49,368 nucleotides of DNA from Stenocarpella maydis (lineage: Eukaryota > Ascomycota > Sordariomycetes > Diaporthales > Diaporthaceae), in assembly GCA_002270565.1 (NCBI GenBank), contig NQMI01000210.1:7603-56970 (forward strand), written 5' to 3'. The notes under the pieces are model-generated. The model was not told the origin of the DNA, made no database searches, and saw only the letters and a program-made list of their open reading frames with translations. The position numbers and the translations under genes are program-made. Shown here piece after piece: positions 34,010 to 46,575 of the stretch (positions within the stretch are counted from its first letter, which is position 1; every line of letters begins with the position of its first letter).

Positions 34010-35484
34010 TCACTGATGCTCCTTCTGCTGTGTCTCTTCGGCCGAGGCCTTTCCTGACTTGATGTCCTTGCAAATAGCGAACACACAACATATGATCGCG
34101 ATGATTTCAAGTGAGCTGATAGCCCACCAAGAGCCAGACTTTTTCGCATCGTCTCTAGAGGGTGCTTCTGCAACCCCACGGGCCGTGAAAGGCGGCTCTT
34201 CACAGTTGTCCCACCAAAAGGAGACCTCAAACTCCGGGCAATGGTTCTCCAGTTTTGCTTGCCTTCGCGCTCTGTGCCAGCGGCACCGACGCATAATATA
34301 TGATGGCAGGCAGGCTCGTGGGCAAGCAAAGAACAGCAACAGGCAATGCGGTGAAGGAGCCCCGAGCTTCGAGCGCATCCACCGCCGCATCGATCAGTTT
34401 TGCTTGCGCGCCCGGGAAATGCCGTGCTGCTTCGATACGGAGGCCTCTGGTGATAAACCCCGGGCCGCCCAGGACCTTGAGCTGGCCCGGGTATATCGAC
34501 GCGGCCTTGATCGTCCTGCCGCATATGACGACCTGGTCCGTCGCCGCCACAAGACGCTGCAAGGCCTGGGCATCCTCTGCAGTGAACAGTCCGACCCACG
34601 ACGACCCTTCTGCCGCGCCAGCGTCGAGTATGCGACCGGGTTTGAGGTTTTCAAGGGGCCAAGTGACATCGTACGTGGCTGCCCGGATCGGTACGTGCCT
34701 GAGAAACACGCTCCGCAGTTGTTTCCTTCTGCTGCTGCCTTTTCTCGGCCGCCCTCCTTTGGGTTTCCTTCCTCTCCGCCTCGGCATCCCTCTTTCGCCT
34801 CTCCTCCTCGCCTTCTTCGCATCTGCCTGCCTCTTCTCCTCCTCTGCCCTCTGCGCGGCTTTCATGGCGCTTGCAATCAGCTCGCTCCATGGGGTGACGT
34901 TCCTGGCGCGTGGCGCCGCCCTCGGCGCATCAGCTGCTCGGTTCTGCACGGCCGCCGCCTTCCGCGCCGCATCGTGATGCCTGTGCCACTGAACAGCATA
35001 CTCTGCTCTCTTTTCTGGGTACCTCAAGGTTGAAAAGGCGTCTCCGATGTAGAATACTTTAGCTGGCTGTATTGCTGCCGCCTTGTGCTCGGGGGCTGGG
35101 GCACATGCGGCAAATGGAGATAGATGGGAAGCATACCTAGGTAACGGGGGCGGACTGACTTTCATTACTGGCGCCCCATTGTCCTTCTTACGGGAATGGC
35201 CCCGATGTGCCACTTTAACCTTGACAGACCGTGCGCTTTTAGATTTCATCCTGGGAGGCTGTGTGCTTGATCCCGAGCGTCTTGTAGTGGTCCTCGAAGG
35301 CGACGCTGGACGCGGGCCTCGACTGCTGTCGCGTTGGCCATGGCACCCCTTTTCTCCGTGGGAGGATGTGGCCACCGAGGCGGCTCGGAAACCCACCAGT
35401 GGCTTGAGGACCCAGGCCTGGGAGTGCGGTGAGGACCAGGCTAGTCATTGATATGAGCAGCATCGCAGCGTGCACCAGTGCCAT
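34010..35484 (-). pseudogene. J-domain (DnaJ-like) membrane protein gene broken across frames
   Basis: The minus strand starts with a hydrophobic signal or anchor (MALVHAAMLLISMTSLVLTA). It is followed at about residue 66 by HYKTLGIKHTASQDEI, the first half of a J domain, and then a stop at 35241-35239. Dropping one T there continues as IKSARSVKVKVAHRG, and the frame used by the 34227-35396 ORF then gives KVFYIGDAFSTLRYPEKRAE, the last J-domain helix. The HPD motif needed to stimulate Hsp70 is absent; the matching place reads HRG. Further on, a charged helix moves into another frame (34890-34651, EEERRKRDAEAERKETQRRA). A membrane segment (WWAISSLEIIAIICCVFAI) sits in a third ORF (34390-34010). 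The domain order suggests one gene with several frameshifts. Alternatives are missed introns or assembly indels. Confidence 0.5.
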
Positions 35485-36071
35485 CGCGTGGTGCAGATCC
35501 CGCGCTTGTCAAGCAGGTGGCGCGGCCGGTTTGACGGTTGGGTGCCACAGCAGCTACTGCACGCTCCGAACTTGGCAGCGTTCGGCAGCCTGCAGGCCTG
35601 CAGGGCCGAAATGACTGGTCACTGCGCTTCGATGATACCTCTGCCTAACATTTTCTGAAATCCAAACTTCAAAAAGTTGCAGTGGCTTCTTCAAGTGCCT
35701 CGCGCGGTAGGCTAACACATCAAAGACGCACATATACGGGCCATACTCTATGGGCATGTGATTGGCTGTCCGTCTATTCTCCTAGCAATTCCTACGGCAG
35801 CCCAGTCAACAAAGGGACGTTGGTATCTCACGAGGCCTCAAACGCCATCCAAACACCTCATCATGACCACCGATGAATCCAGACCGCCAAACTGCCAAAC
35901 TCCCGTGCCAACAAGCCATCAGGTTACCACAGGAGAGAGAGAAGGTGGGGGGGGGGGAAGGTAACACAGACAAAACGAATTTCACCAGAGGCTATCCCCT
36001 GTAAACCAGTGCCTCACGCTTGGTATATGCGTCACCAACAAACAGCGTCCCAAGGTCCTGCAAAAGGCGCT
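35485..36071. other. Intergenic, no supported gene
   Basis: This lies between the start of the broken J-domain gene and the stop of MBP1, both on the minus strand. It contains a G-run near 35947-35958 and no ORF worth calling. Confidence 0.4.
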
Positions 36072-38427
36072 CTACTCCCCATCAGAAAGATCCACGGCGA
36101 GTGGCTCACCGTTGCGCGCCCGGGAGCCATTGGTGTAATCGACCTCGTACTGGATCTCCCGAATCATGTTGTCAAGGTTGTCATCGAGACCAGGCGCCTG
36201 TTGGCCGAGGCAAAGCTGGAGCAAGTACCGGTAGTTCTCGATGGCTTGGCCCACGCCCTTCAGTCCTGTCGCGTCCACCAGGTCTTGCTCCAGCGTGCGC
36301 AGGTCGCGGATCTTGCCGAGAAGCTCCGATGCCAGCTGTCGACGCTCGGTGCCGTCGTCGGGGTCACTCCCCTGGCTGCTTGCGCCTTGGCTGTTGCCAT
36401 TCACCTGCATGCTAAGCTCGGTGTGGACCTTGCCTTGGACTGCGATGCGGTTCTGGTACTTGAGCATCGAGGTGACTTGGGTGCGCAACTGCGCAGCCTC
36501 GGCTGTCGTCTTTGCGGCGACGTCGTCGGGCTCCAGCATGGACTCGTGACGGCGCAACTCCTCCATCTGAGCCGCCGCCTCCTCCTGTGTGTTCTCCAGT
36601 ATCTGACGAACCTCCTGCTCAGCCTCGTCCTTCTCCCGCCACTCGTCCTCGAAGATCTGCGCAAGATGCCTGCTCTTTTGTAGTATGCTGGGGGCGATGC
36701 GCTTCTGCACGGCTTTGGCCGCCTCAGACCGGAACTCGGTATTCTTCCACATGTCCTGCAGCGCGTCGCTCACGCTTGGCCGCGGCGGCGGAGGGGCGAA
36801 TGGGGACGATGACGGCGGGGGCATGGCGGAGCGCGACCGTATACCTTCATTGAGCTCTCGGATCATCTCCTCGGCATGCATGCCCTTGTTGTTGCGAATC
36901 GAAGTTGATGCGCCACGGCCGAGCAGCGAGCGGATGATCTTGGTGTTCTTGTTCTCGGCAGCAAGGTGGATCGCTGTGTCGCCATTGACATCCTGGGAGT
37001 TGACTAGCTGCTCGACAAACGCAGACTCGTGTGTGTCCTGGAGCTTTCCGAGGATGGTTTCGACATAATACCGAGCAGGCCTCCGGTACTTGACCGAGAC
37101 GGCGTGCGAAACAGCGTGGTGTAAGACTGTACGTCCCGATAGGTCGCGCTCTCCAATGCTTTCTCGGAGTTCCTCCATTATGGCCGGGAATGTCTGCTTG
37201 TCAAAGGCGTTGGTGAAGTTGACTGCATGCATCAAGGGCGTCTCGCCCCGCATGTTCCTAGCGGCAAGAGATGGACCGAAGCGCTTCATATGTTTGACCC
37301 CGTCGATGTCGCCCATTGCCGAGGCCCAATGCAAGGCGGTGTTCTGGTGCTTGTCGATGGCGAAGTCGGGTCTGAAGTTCGTGGGTGGCTCCGGGCGCGG
37401 GGCGGACGAATCGCGCATGTCCAGGGCGTAGTAGTCAAGGAGCGCCTCGCCATACATCGTGTGCTGCCTCCTGTTTAGCATATAGAGTTTTCCGAGCCTT
37501 GACCTCAGAGGATGGGGATCCAAGCATTCGCGATTGCATACCTTGTGCAAAATCATCCTGTCCGCATCTTCCTCGGCCATGTAACTGCCAGAAGCGACCG
37601 TTTGATCATCGGGCGTGTCGTCTCGGAAGGCGACAGAGGATCGATCTATGTCGTCGGTGAAATTGTCTATTAATCAATCAGTCCTCACCCCATAGAGCAA
37701 CGGCAAAGTCGGGCCATCTCACCGATGCGCTTCCGCTTCTTCGCAGCAGGCCCAGATGGGGGGATAGCTGCTGCACTCTTCTTGGGCTGCTTTGGCTTGC
37801 TGACATGGCGCGGAGCTGGAGGAGGTGTGACGGCGCCTGGGACAAAGTCGAAGATGGGGCCAATCCGGTCGAGAACATTGTGCTGTCGGGCCAGCTCTTT
37901 CGCATCTGTCAGGGGAAGGTAGGTTCCTGAAGTGAGCAAGTTTCAAAGTCAGCCAGCTTGTCACCAAACCAGGCGAAGTATGGCAGCAATGGAACGAGTC
38001 AATGGAACGAGTAACGAGGACGTTCGTACCTTGGAACTTGCCATAACCTCCCTGGACCTTCTCATGGTTTCCCTTTTGTACATCGCGCTCGAGGATTCGC
38101 GTTCTCGCAGGTTTGTCGAAGCCGGCGGCTTTCAGGATGTGTGTGGCATTGACCCAGTTGTCGGACTGACGTCGCATAACATGCTCTCTCTTTGCGTCAG
38201 GGCCTACAAACTGAAACTCCCAGACGGGGTTCTGCAAGGTCGACACGTTAGTGGGAAGCTGGCCTGGATGGGAATGCGACGGGTGCGACGAGCCATCCCG
38301 GCCAGGGGGAGAAAGGCGGCGCGAGGTAGGATGGAAAATTGAAGCGATTGAGGGCGAACAAGGTCAGACTTACCCCGTTATATGTGGCGGAGAAGATGCC
38401 ATCACCCACACCATTCGCGCTGGCCAT
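36072..38427 (-). CDS. mbp1: MBF-type cell-cycle transcription factor MBP1 (APSES plus ankyrin repeats)
   Basis: Exons are 38427-38374, 38231-38030, 37926-37723, 37666-37542 and 37463-36072, giving 658 residues. The fourth intron (37541-37464, 78 nt) is in frame, so reading through it gives 684. The APSES/KilA-N DNA-binding domain (about residues 19-105) includes [20 protein letters not shown], then [13 protein letters not shown] and TYLPL across exon 3. A basic AKKRKR (about 147-152) is a likely nuclear signal. Ankyrin-type repeats follow ([46 protein letters not shown]), then a coiled-coil-rich C-terminal half. This is the Mbp1/Swi4/Res layout. Such proteins pair with Swi6 and activate G1/S genes at MCB-type (ACGCGT) sites. 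The intact APSES domain excludes a Swi6 orthologue. Confidence 0.92.
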
Positions 38428-41400
38428 TGTCGGTCGTTCCGTCAATGCTCTGTTCTGTGTTCCGTTTTGAGGGAAGGACAAGCAGGCCGGTGGCTCAGGT
38501 TGATATTGCAGGTGCAGTTGCAGTAGCTCGGGATCAGTGTCGCTGTGATGGTTGATGGCAAGGTCTGGTTACGGATGTGAGGGTGGCACCGAAAGGATGG
38601 CAGAGGCAATCGATCGAGGCAGAGGATGTCCGTCCCGGCTTTTGAACAAGTCGTCCCTGACTGTGTGGGTGACAAGTGGTAGAGTGACTTGGAAAGAGTG
38701 TCACGCGGGTCAGGGAAAAGTGAAGGGCGGCAGACGGTGTTGTCTTGCACGCTGCATACTCTGGGGTGAAAGGAGGAAGAAGACAACAAGCCTGTGGTGC
38801 AGATGTAGTGAATGAGGCAAGGGTCCAGGCCAAGGGTCTAGCTCCTGGGATGCGACGTGTGGTGATGTTTAATTGATGATGTCGCGAGACTTGCAAGTCG
38901 ACGCGTTGTCGGCAGGTTGTGCGCGTCTCGCCCCGCGTCCAGCCCATGATGCGCACATGGGCACCTTGGATGCTGTGGTTGGCGGGATTCCTTTACGTAA
39001 GCAAACCATGGGCTAGGTGAACTCTGTGTAAGGACGTACAGGTAGGTACTTGACAAGTACGTATATATACATGTGAAATGCAAAATGTCTACTAGTTGAG
39101 CCCACCTGCATTCCTCGGCCATCAAAGTCGCGTGGAGATGTTGAAGTCGACCTTGGGATCACGGCATGCTGCATGCATGGCACCAATGGCAGTTGATAAT
39201 CTATCTGGCCACCTGATTGTGGCAGATTCACATCGCGAGTGTCGAACAGTCGTGTCCTTGGCATGGCCATTATGACAGCTACCTATGCCTAGGAGTCAAC
39301 ACCTCCCCCCCCTCCTCTGCCTTGTGCATGTAGGTACTCGAAAAGCCAAAGGCTGACTCGTCATGATAACACCAGAGATCAAGAAAGCAAACACCGACCT
39401 TGCACTGCCATGCGGCCAGGCATCCCTCGAGCTGTCCGGGCTGGTCGACCAAGCTAGCTCTTCCTTGGAGCAGTTTCTACATGTCAAAGTGCTCCGCAAT
39501 CCACACCACCAGGCTCACACTAGAATGGCAAACCACTAGTGCCCTGCTTGTGGCTTAATTTAGAGAGTTGCAGCCGGGCAAGGGGGGTAAGGGGGGTTCA
39601 AATGTCCACACCAGCAGCACCTTGCAGATCATTGTCTATGATGCGGTATGTCGGTGGTGGGCACCTGCGAAACAGGCCCGTTGGCAATGGTGCTCCCTTA
39701 TCTAGGTGTACCCCATGATTCAGTCAAAGCCTGAAGACATGTCTGCTGGCAGCTAAGATTCAGGCAAGGTGCTGATTGTATTGGTCAGGTTCAATTTGTG
39801 CACGTGTGGCTCGGCTGACAATGGCCAGCTTGGAAGTATCCAAGATCTGCACTCGCGGCTGCCGAAACTGTAGCTAGAGAGGCGGATGCCTTTCGTGTTG
39901 AGGTAGTGTATGTGGGACGATACAAAAACAGCCGATTATCAGCTTGCAATTGGGACGGGTGAGATGGGCCCTTCTGTCCAGACCTCCTCGGCTAACAACA
40001 TCTTCGAACTGATCCGATGGTGTCGCATGTGAACGGTGGGATTAGAGACCCCTTGTGAAAGGCAGGCCAGACAGACACGCCGTCTACTACCTAATAACGG
40101 CGGCTTAATAATGACGGCATCTGTATGGAGGCTGGCCCCCGCCACCTTCGGATTCGATCGGCAAGCATACATACATTCTCCCATGGGAGAGGACGGGCCG
40201 ACCCTTTGGCCTCGTGGACACGGATAATTCGTCGGCCGATACTCGTCGCTGGACGGAGGTTGTTGAAATGCTCGCCGGCACGATCCCAGTCTTCTCCGAC
40301 GTGTCTCACCCAGGCTGGCATTGGGGCCTCATCAGCTACACCCATCATAAAATGTCCTCGGTTGCCAGCTCGTCGTCACTCGGGCGCCTGTCTACATGCA
40401 GCCCTGCTGGTCTCGCTACCGACTGGCTTTTCCTCGTGGCCGCTCAGAGCCCCGAATGTGCTTGATCAGCGTCGAGGAGCCATCGCCGCCCGGCTTCGGA
40501 TCCGCCCGGCAGGGTTGGGCCCAGCGGAGAATTGCTCGACAGTGTACCATCGACTTTCTTTGCCTAGCAAATTCTCCTTGACAGCGGGCCCCCTGGCCAT
40601 TGCCGTGCGATTGCGGTGGCCAAGACTACTACCGCTGCCTCGCCCCTGCGCTGACTGACACGGAGTCACAGAGGGCATAACTGGGCAACCAAGGAGTCCC
40701 AAGTCTCCCAGACTTCTGGGCCTCCAGACTGCCAGGAGAAGCGGCACAGCTGGCCCCTGAGACGTGCCGTGATAGGGCGTCGGTGCCGGGCCGCGGTTGC
40801 TTGGGGGTGCTTCCGACGACCGCTCTTACGTCACGCTGGTCGCCCCCTGAGTCGCGACGAGGAGATCATCAGTCATCAGCAGCCCTACAGAAACGGTCGG
40901 GCAGGCAGCACAAGCATGAGGGGCGCCATCATCACAGCTCCGTCACTTTCGTCCAGTGTTCTAGAACCCCCCGCAAGGGTTTTTTCCCCCCCTTCCTCTT
41001 TTTCTTTTTTGTCTGCTCGAGTTCGCCGCTGGCCAGACCAGGGGTTCTGTAGGGCTGCTTGCTGTTGCTGGATGAACCATACACTCGGTGTCTGGCATGC
41101 AATGCCGCAGGCTGGCAGAGCTCCTCGCTGTGACTTGTTGCATGGATGAGGATTGTCCGTTGGTGGGCTCTGGTGAGATGTGCTATGTGCAGGCTGCTCT
41201 TTGATCCGGAGCTCGACACGGCGGCCCTGAGCCAAGACAAAACCCGTCGGATTTCCACTTTGGACCTGAAGCCAAGTGGGGAATGACGATACTTACCCGC
41301 ATCTCACAGTGAAGCGGCACCAGCGGACCTATTTCAGGAGAGGGTCGAATGAGACCCCATCCCACGCCGTGCTGCCTACCGCCGGCGCCACATCGTTGTT

Positions 41401-41796
41401 TTTGCTGTTCGAGAATCTGAAGTGATACAAATTTTTGCGTGGCCCCCGTCTCCTCCGTTTCGTCCTGTATCTTGCCTGCGGCTCCGCTCGCGTCCCCCGT
41501 CCCGGCCCAGTGGCGGAAATAACCAGACGTGACCAAAAAGACCACCCACCTGCACTCGTGCTCGCCAGCCCTCCAGCGTCCAGCACGCAGGCGCGCGAAA
41601 ACGGTGACCCGGCGATTCTGATTCGGGCCAAAAGCTCCACCGCAGCAGTGCTCCTCGCCTCATTCCCGATCTGGCCAATTCTCTCCTGGTTGATCCTCAT
41701 TCGGATCCTACGATGAGGCTCTGCCGTCTTACTGTTCCTCTCAGCAGCAGCAGCAGCCGGCAGCGTCGATATCATACCTAACCCCTTGCAGCGATA
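38428..41796. promoter_or_regulatory. Divergent 3.4-kb intergenic region between MBP1 and the Zn2Cys6 gene
   Basis: No gene is supported. ORFs on both strands are short and lack motifs. A large upstream region is common for fungal regulators. A CAGCAGCAG run at about 41743-41757 lies just before the Zn2Cys6 start. C-rich (about 39300-39310) and G-rich (about 39580-39597) runs occur. Confidence 0.4.
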
Positions 41797-44585
41797 ATGT
41801 CATCAGCATCCGGACCTGGCTCGAGCTCCACCAAAAACGCCGCCAACGGCAACGGCACCGGGAACGGCACCTCGGGCCACAAGTCCGGCGCTGCCACCAC
41901 CTCAGCCCCGAGCTCCGCCAGGGCGACAAAGAAGAGCGCCTTCTCCTGCGAGCCCTGCCGCCGCCGCAAGGTCAAATGCGGTGGTGAACAGCCTGTCTGT
42001 ACCAGGTGTCTGGCAAGGAACGATGCCTGCGTCTACAAGTTGTGGGATCCCCTTCCCTCGTCTTCTATGCCCTCTCGTCCCATCCGCGCGCCCCTGAGTC
42101 TATCACTCCACTCCACCTCACGATTTCACGATTTCACGTGCGAGTGCCCCGGGCTCGAAATCTAGCCATGGGCCCTATTACTTGCCAACATCTGAGGACG
42201 CCCCATATAGAAGACACGTGCTGACCCGGATAGGAACCCGACGCTGTCCTACACCCAGCGGCTAGAGGAGCGTATCAAAGAGCTCGAAAACCAACTGTCA
42301 AAGGCTCAGGCTCAGGCCCAGGCTCAGGCCCAGGCTCAGGCCCACGCGCCGCCCCAGCCTCAACGCGGGCCGTCTGAGGGGCCAAATGCGTCATCGCACG
42401 AGAGCCCCCATGCTGGCCATGAGTCCGAGGGCCTCACTGGGACGTTCAAGGGCTTGAAGCTGGATGAGAAGGGAGTCATCACGTATCACGGTGCCACCAG
42501 CTTCTTCCACCTGCCTAGCGAGTATGGCCGCCGGAGCAGTGATGCCCCGAGCCCGTCCAATCCGGAGGATCCCCTTTATGGCAAGAGAGAACGACTGGTG
42601 AACAATGCCTGGCAGCAGCGGGCGCTGGAAGACCTCTCGGAGATCCCTGTGCGTCCTCAACTCCTCCTTCCTCATGCTCTCTTGCGGGCCCAAGTCAAGG
42701 CTGACCCGTCTCATCCCAGGAGCCGTTCCAATATCTGTTGAGCACGCACTGGTGCTGGATTCAGCCTCTGTGGAATTTCGTCTACCGCCCCACCTTTACT
42801 CGCGATATGCAGCTTCTTGGACCATACTACTCACACACACTGCTGAACGCCATACTCTCGCATTCAATCCGGTGGGGCCGTTGGGATAAGGACACCCGGG
42901 ATCGTCTCGAGAAAGACTATGACGGCGGTGCCATCTTCAGCCGCCACGCGCGAGCAATGGTCCTCGAGGAAATCTCGCGTGGCGTGGCCACCATCCCAAC
43001 CGTGCAGACGCTCCTGCTGCTGAGCGCTCAGGAATGCAGCGCTGGCAACACATCGCAGGCGTGGATGTACACGGGCATGGCGTTCCGCATGATCGATCAC
43101 CTGGGTATCTGCGTCGACAGCCAGAGATACACGGGCAATATTCCCTTCAGCGACGAGGACGTCGAGATCCGCCGGCGACTGTTCTGGAGTTGTTACTTCT
43201 GGGACAAAATCGTCAGTCTGTACCTCGGCAGATCACCGAGCCTCCAGCACTCGGACTTGTCGCCGCCTCAGATGATCCGTATGTGGCCCACCCCTTTGCC
43301 CTCTGCGGGCCCGATATGAGCTCGATACTAACAAGTCAACTCAGTCGATGACTCCAACGAGAATGAGATGTGGACACCTTTCGGGATAACCTACCCGGAT
43401 GGCGTGAAGTATCCGCCCATCGCAGCGCACTCGACGTCTTGCTTCGTGCAGATGTGTCGATTGACGGTCATCTTCAATGAGATCCTGATCCACATGTATG
43501 ACCCGCTCGGGCTCAACACCGAGACCGAGATCCAGGAGTGCTTGGTCAGGCAGGAGGCGGCCCTAAAGCAGTGGTGGGAGGAGCTGCCGCACTTCTTGAA
43601 GATGGAGGCGAGCATGCTACCCCCCTTGGCACCACCCAGCCACATTGTCACCCTCAAGTAAGTTCTTCTGCCCCTGCCCCGGTCCTGAACCAGCGCCCCT
43701 TCCCCAGGCCTTGCCCCGGAGCCTCACTGACCAGCGGGGACGGCGGGCAGTGCGCTTTACCACGCGTTCAACATCTTGCTCCACCGGCCGATGCTGTCCC
43801 GTGAGTGCACACCAAACAACAACCGGGCGAAACACCTGCTCGAGTGCGTGTCGTCGGCGACGGCCATAATCGCAATATTCGACCTGTTCTGCAAGTCCTT
43901 CGGCATCTACCGGTCCGTGCTCTCGCTGAGCTACTGCGTGTACATCGCCGCCTCGATCTTCCTGCTGCAGGTTCAAGCTGCCGCCAATGCACAGAATCCG
44001 GGGGCGTCGTCGGGTATGTTGACGGATGAGCAGCAGCAGCAGCAGCAACCGGCACTGCGAAGGCTCGACTTTTGTATCCGCGCCCTGTCGAAGCTCAAAG
44101 ACATCAATCCGATCGTGGGCAGTGGTGTCAGCCTTATCATGCGCGAACTGGCCGCCCTGGGGCTCCAGACCCCCGGGAATGCCACGCCGCCCACCGGTTT
44201 CTCAGCACCAGCGCAGCACAGCCAGGCGAGGCCCGGGTACACTCACCACCAGCAGGCATCGTCGATGTCGTCCGAGTTCCGAGACCACCAGGACTCCTTC
44301 AGCGGGTACGGCCATCGCATGAGCCACCATGAGATCATGATGGGCAACACGGACAGCCACATGACTGGCTTTGGCTCGCCCAGCCGCACACCACCGGGCA
44401 TCCAGCAGGCGCTGTTCCAGTTCCCTCAACCGACGCAGCCCGACAAGATCAACCAGCACCTTCAGCACCACGGCATCTCGGATCAGGTCTTCCAGGCAGT
44501 GTCTTCGCTGCAGCCGATCACGGCCTCTTTTGGTAACCCAATGGGCCCTCAGGAAACCCCGCGAGACTACTACGGGCACCGGTAA
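41797..44585 (+). CDS. Zn2Cys6 transcription factor with fungal-specific middle homology domain
   Basis: Five exons, 41797-42041, 42234-42648, 42720-43278, 43345-43657 and 43751-44585, give 788 residues. All junctions keep the frame. Intron donors vary (GTGGGA, GTGCGT, GTATGT, GTAAGT), with branch sites such as GCTGACC and ACTAAC. The binuclear zinc cluster uses Cys51, 54, 61, 68, 71 and 78 (spacing 2-6-6-2-6) with basic RRRKVK. A coiled-coil dimer helix follows (YTQRLEERIKELENQLSK), split from the cluster by the first intron. The Fungal_trans domain spans about 235-560 (WNFVYRPTFTRDMQ, then RRRLFWSCYFWDKIVSLYLG). A dodecamer repeat encodes Ala-Gln repeats at about residues 104-118, and the tail is Gln/His-rich. 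The target pathway is unknown; the middle domain slightly recalls the NirA/NIT4 group, but I do not claim orthology. Confidence 0.9.
42304..42348 (+). repeat. CAGGCTCAGGCC repeat in the Zn2Cys6 coding region
   Basis: Tandem CAGGCT/CAGGCC hexamers encode alternating Gln-Ala directly after the coiled-coil helix. Six is a multiple of three, so unit changes keep the frame. Confidence 0.9.
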
Positions 44586-46052
44586 TACTCACCTACAATA
44601 CGGCTAAGCGTGTAATCCAGTCCTCCGTTCGGGTTGCGATAGCAGGCATCAACGGAAGAATGCTTCGGGGGATTAAACATGGCCGTGAAGAAGGTCAAAA
44701 AACAAAAAGCCAAAAAGTTTTCGGATGCATTGTCAAGGAGTTGTGGTTCATGTTGTGGGAGACAAAGGCGTGTGGCCGAACCCTGGGCGGCGCACAAGCT
44801 TGGATGGAGGGCAGAAACTCGTAGATACATGCAGGAGTACATAGCATTGTAATGGAAGGCTGTCCGGTTCGCGTCGCTCGCCTTTTTGCATATGATGCAG
44901 TCGCTAATAAACTCGGCGGAGCAGACAAGACGCGTGCGAGCCGTGAGCGGCTTTAATGGCGACGATCTTGGAAAATCAGCGCGGTGGGGCCTCTCTCTCT
45001 CCCCGTGAGGCAAGAGGAAGCAATGAATCGCGCGGTATGAATGGCGTCAGGTCGATCGCCGTCCACGCGTCCGAGGCAATTACCCCAGAGTCGGGGGGGT
45101 TCCTGCGGGAGCATGCAGATAAATATCGGGGCCACCCTGTCGAGCCATCTGGCCCTACCATCCCTCCCAGGCGGACAACAAGTGGTTGAGCTTGTCGCCC
45201 ACAGCCCACAGCCCACAGAGAATCCCACCTTCGCGCGTCCTTGGGGTTTCTCTTTGAGGCTCGGCCATCTCTGCCTTGGGCATATGCTTTGTATTCGCCG
45301 TGATGAAGGACAAGGTGATTTGGTCCTGAGCGGTCAGATGGGAGGGGGTGAGAAGCAGGTCCGAGCTCCACAGCAAGATCACCCGGTCACCCCTGAGATT
45401 ACTTGCATCAAGCTGAGGAAGCAGGTTGAGACTCGCAGACAGGAGATGCCCGGTCTGCCGGTCTGCCGGCCGAGCAATAGCAGGGTTGAGCAGCCGCGTA
45501 TGTTGTTGTCGAGCTCGGTCAAGGTCCGAGGGGGGATCCCCTCATGCGCAAATCGAAACGTCCCATATCCGCTACAGAGGCTGGGCCCCGCGCGGAAAAT
45601 GGCCGGAAAGCGCGGTGAGTGCAGTTACCTTCGCAGTAGAGATCGACATATCATCGTCTTCTGAGATTTCGATAGTGGGGGAAATGCAATCGAAGCTTGC
45701 TTGCGTGTGCTAGATACCTAGTGTTAGTACTTGGTTTGTTGCCGGAGTATTTCAGCTCAACACTAACCTGGGTGCCGGACTGGATCGTGAGTGGGAGGAG
45801 TACCCTCCCCCACCAGTCTGACTGACCATGGAAACCACTCCGAGCCTGCATATATCCCAGTACCATTCCCCCCGAGGATAAAATTAGAAATTGACGTCAA
45901 GGGATTGCTTTCTAATGCCGATTCTGAATTGAATAAAGCAATTTGCAAATTGTGAACACTAAAGTGTGGCTGCAAAGTTGGAGCAAAAAAGCTGTTGCGA
46001 GAAGACAGACAAAGTATCAACACCATCCAAGAAACAAACCAGCAACGCGTGA
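44586..46052. other. Intergenic, no supported gene
   Basis: This lies between the Zn2Cys6 gene and the tRNA. Only short ORFs without motifs are present. Composition becomes more AT-rich from about 45870. Confidence 0.4.
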
Positions 46053-46160
46053 TGATCTGGCCCGGGCTCGAACCGGGGACCTTTAGTGCTCACATAAATC
46101 ATCAGAAAATGATATTTTAAATGTTAGACTAACGTGATGAACCAACTACACCACCGGACC
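46053..46160 (-). tRNA. tRNA-Val (anticodon AAC) with a 33-nt intron
   Basis: Read on the minus strand, the cloverleaf is complete. The 5' acceptor strand GGTCCGG pairs with CCAGATC (one G-U and one C-A mismatch), with discriminator A. The A box is TGGTGTAGTTGG. The anticodon stem TTAGT/ACTAA closes the loop CTAACAC, so the anticodon is AAC (46125-46123). The T arm CCCGG/CCGGG encloses the B box GGTTCGAGCC. The intron is 46121-46089, just after nucleotide 37, the normal place. The mature length is 75 nt. The C-A mismatch and the AT-rich intron are slightly unusual, and a degenerate copy is possible, but all pairings otherwise hold. Confidence 0.82.
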
Positions 46161-46575
46161 ACTCGGAAATTGGAAAAGTAGAGTCGGAAAGCAATCTATA
46201 CAGCCTTTGAAGTCTTTGTGCTAAATATAGATTGGGTCTAATGGGATTTTAGCTATAGGGTTGTCCTATATTAGCCTGGTTTCGTTTTTAATCCAGTTAT
46301 AATACCCTTAAAAAGAGCTATAATAATCTCTTTATATGAATATATAATTATATTTCAAATATAAATTATTTCTTTATTTCTAAAATAGCTTTTCTTTATC
46401 TATCGAATATAAATTTCTTTATATATATAAAACTATTTTTTAAATATATTAGGTCTTAAGAATTAAATGGATTAATAAATATTTTATTAAGTGAAATATT
46501 AATTATTTAAATTAGAAATTAAAATACTTTATTTTTATAATTGAGTTTTCAAATCCTTATTTAATACTTTGTTTT
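46161..46575. other. AT-rich stretch upstream of the tRNA
   Basis: From about 46220 this is AT-rich and stop-dense, with T- and A-rich runs and no gene. It is probably RIP-altered DNA. It separates the 5' end of the tRNA from the LTR-like repeat. Confidence 0.6.

Noticed and set aside
2092..44585. Secondary-metabolite or other functional gene cluster around the Zn2Cys6 factor
   Set aside because: There is no polyketide synthase, peptide synthetase, terpene synthase, P450 or dedicated transporter. The genes serve unrelated housekeeping roles.
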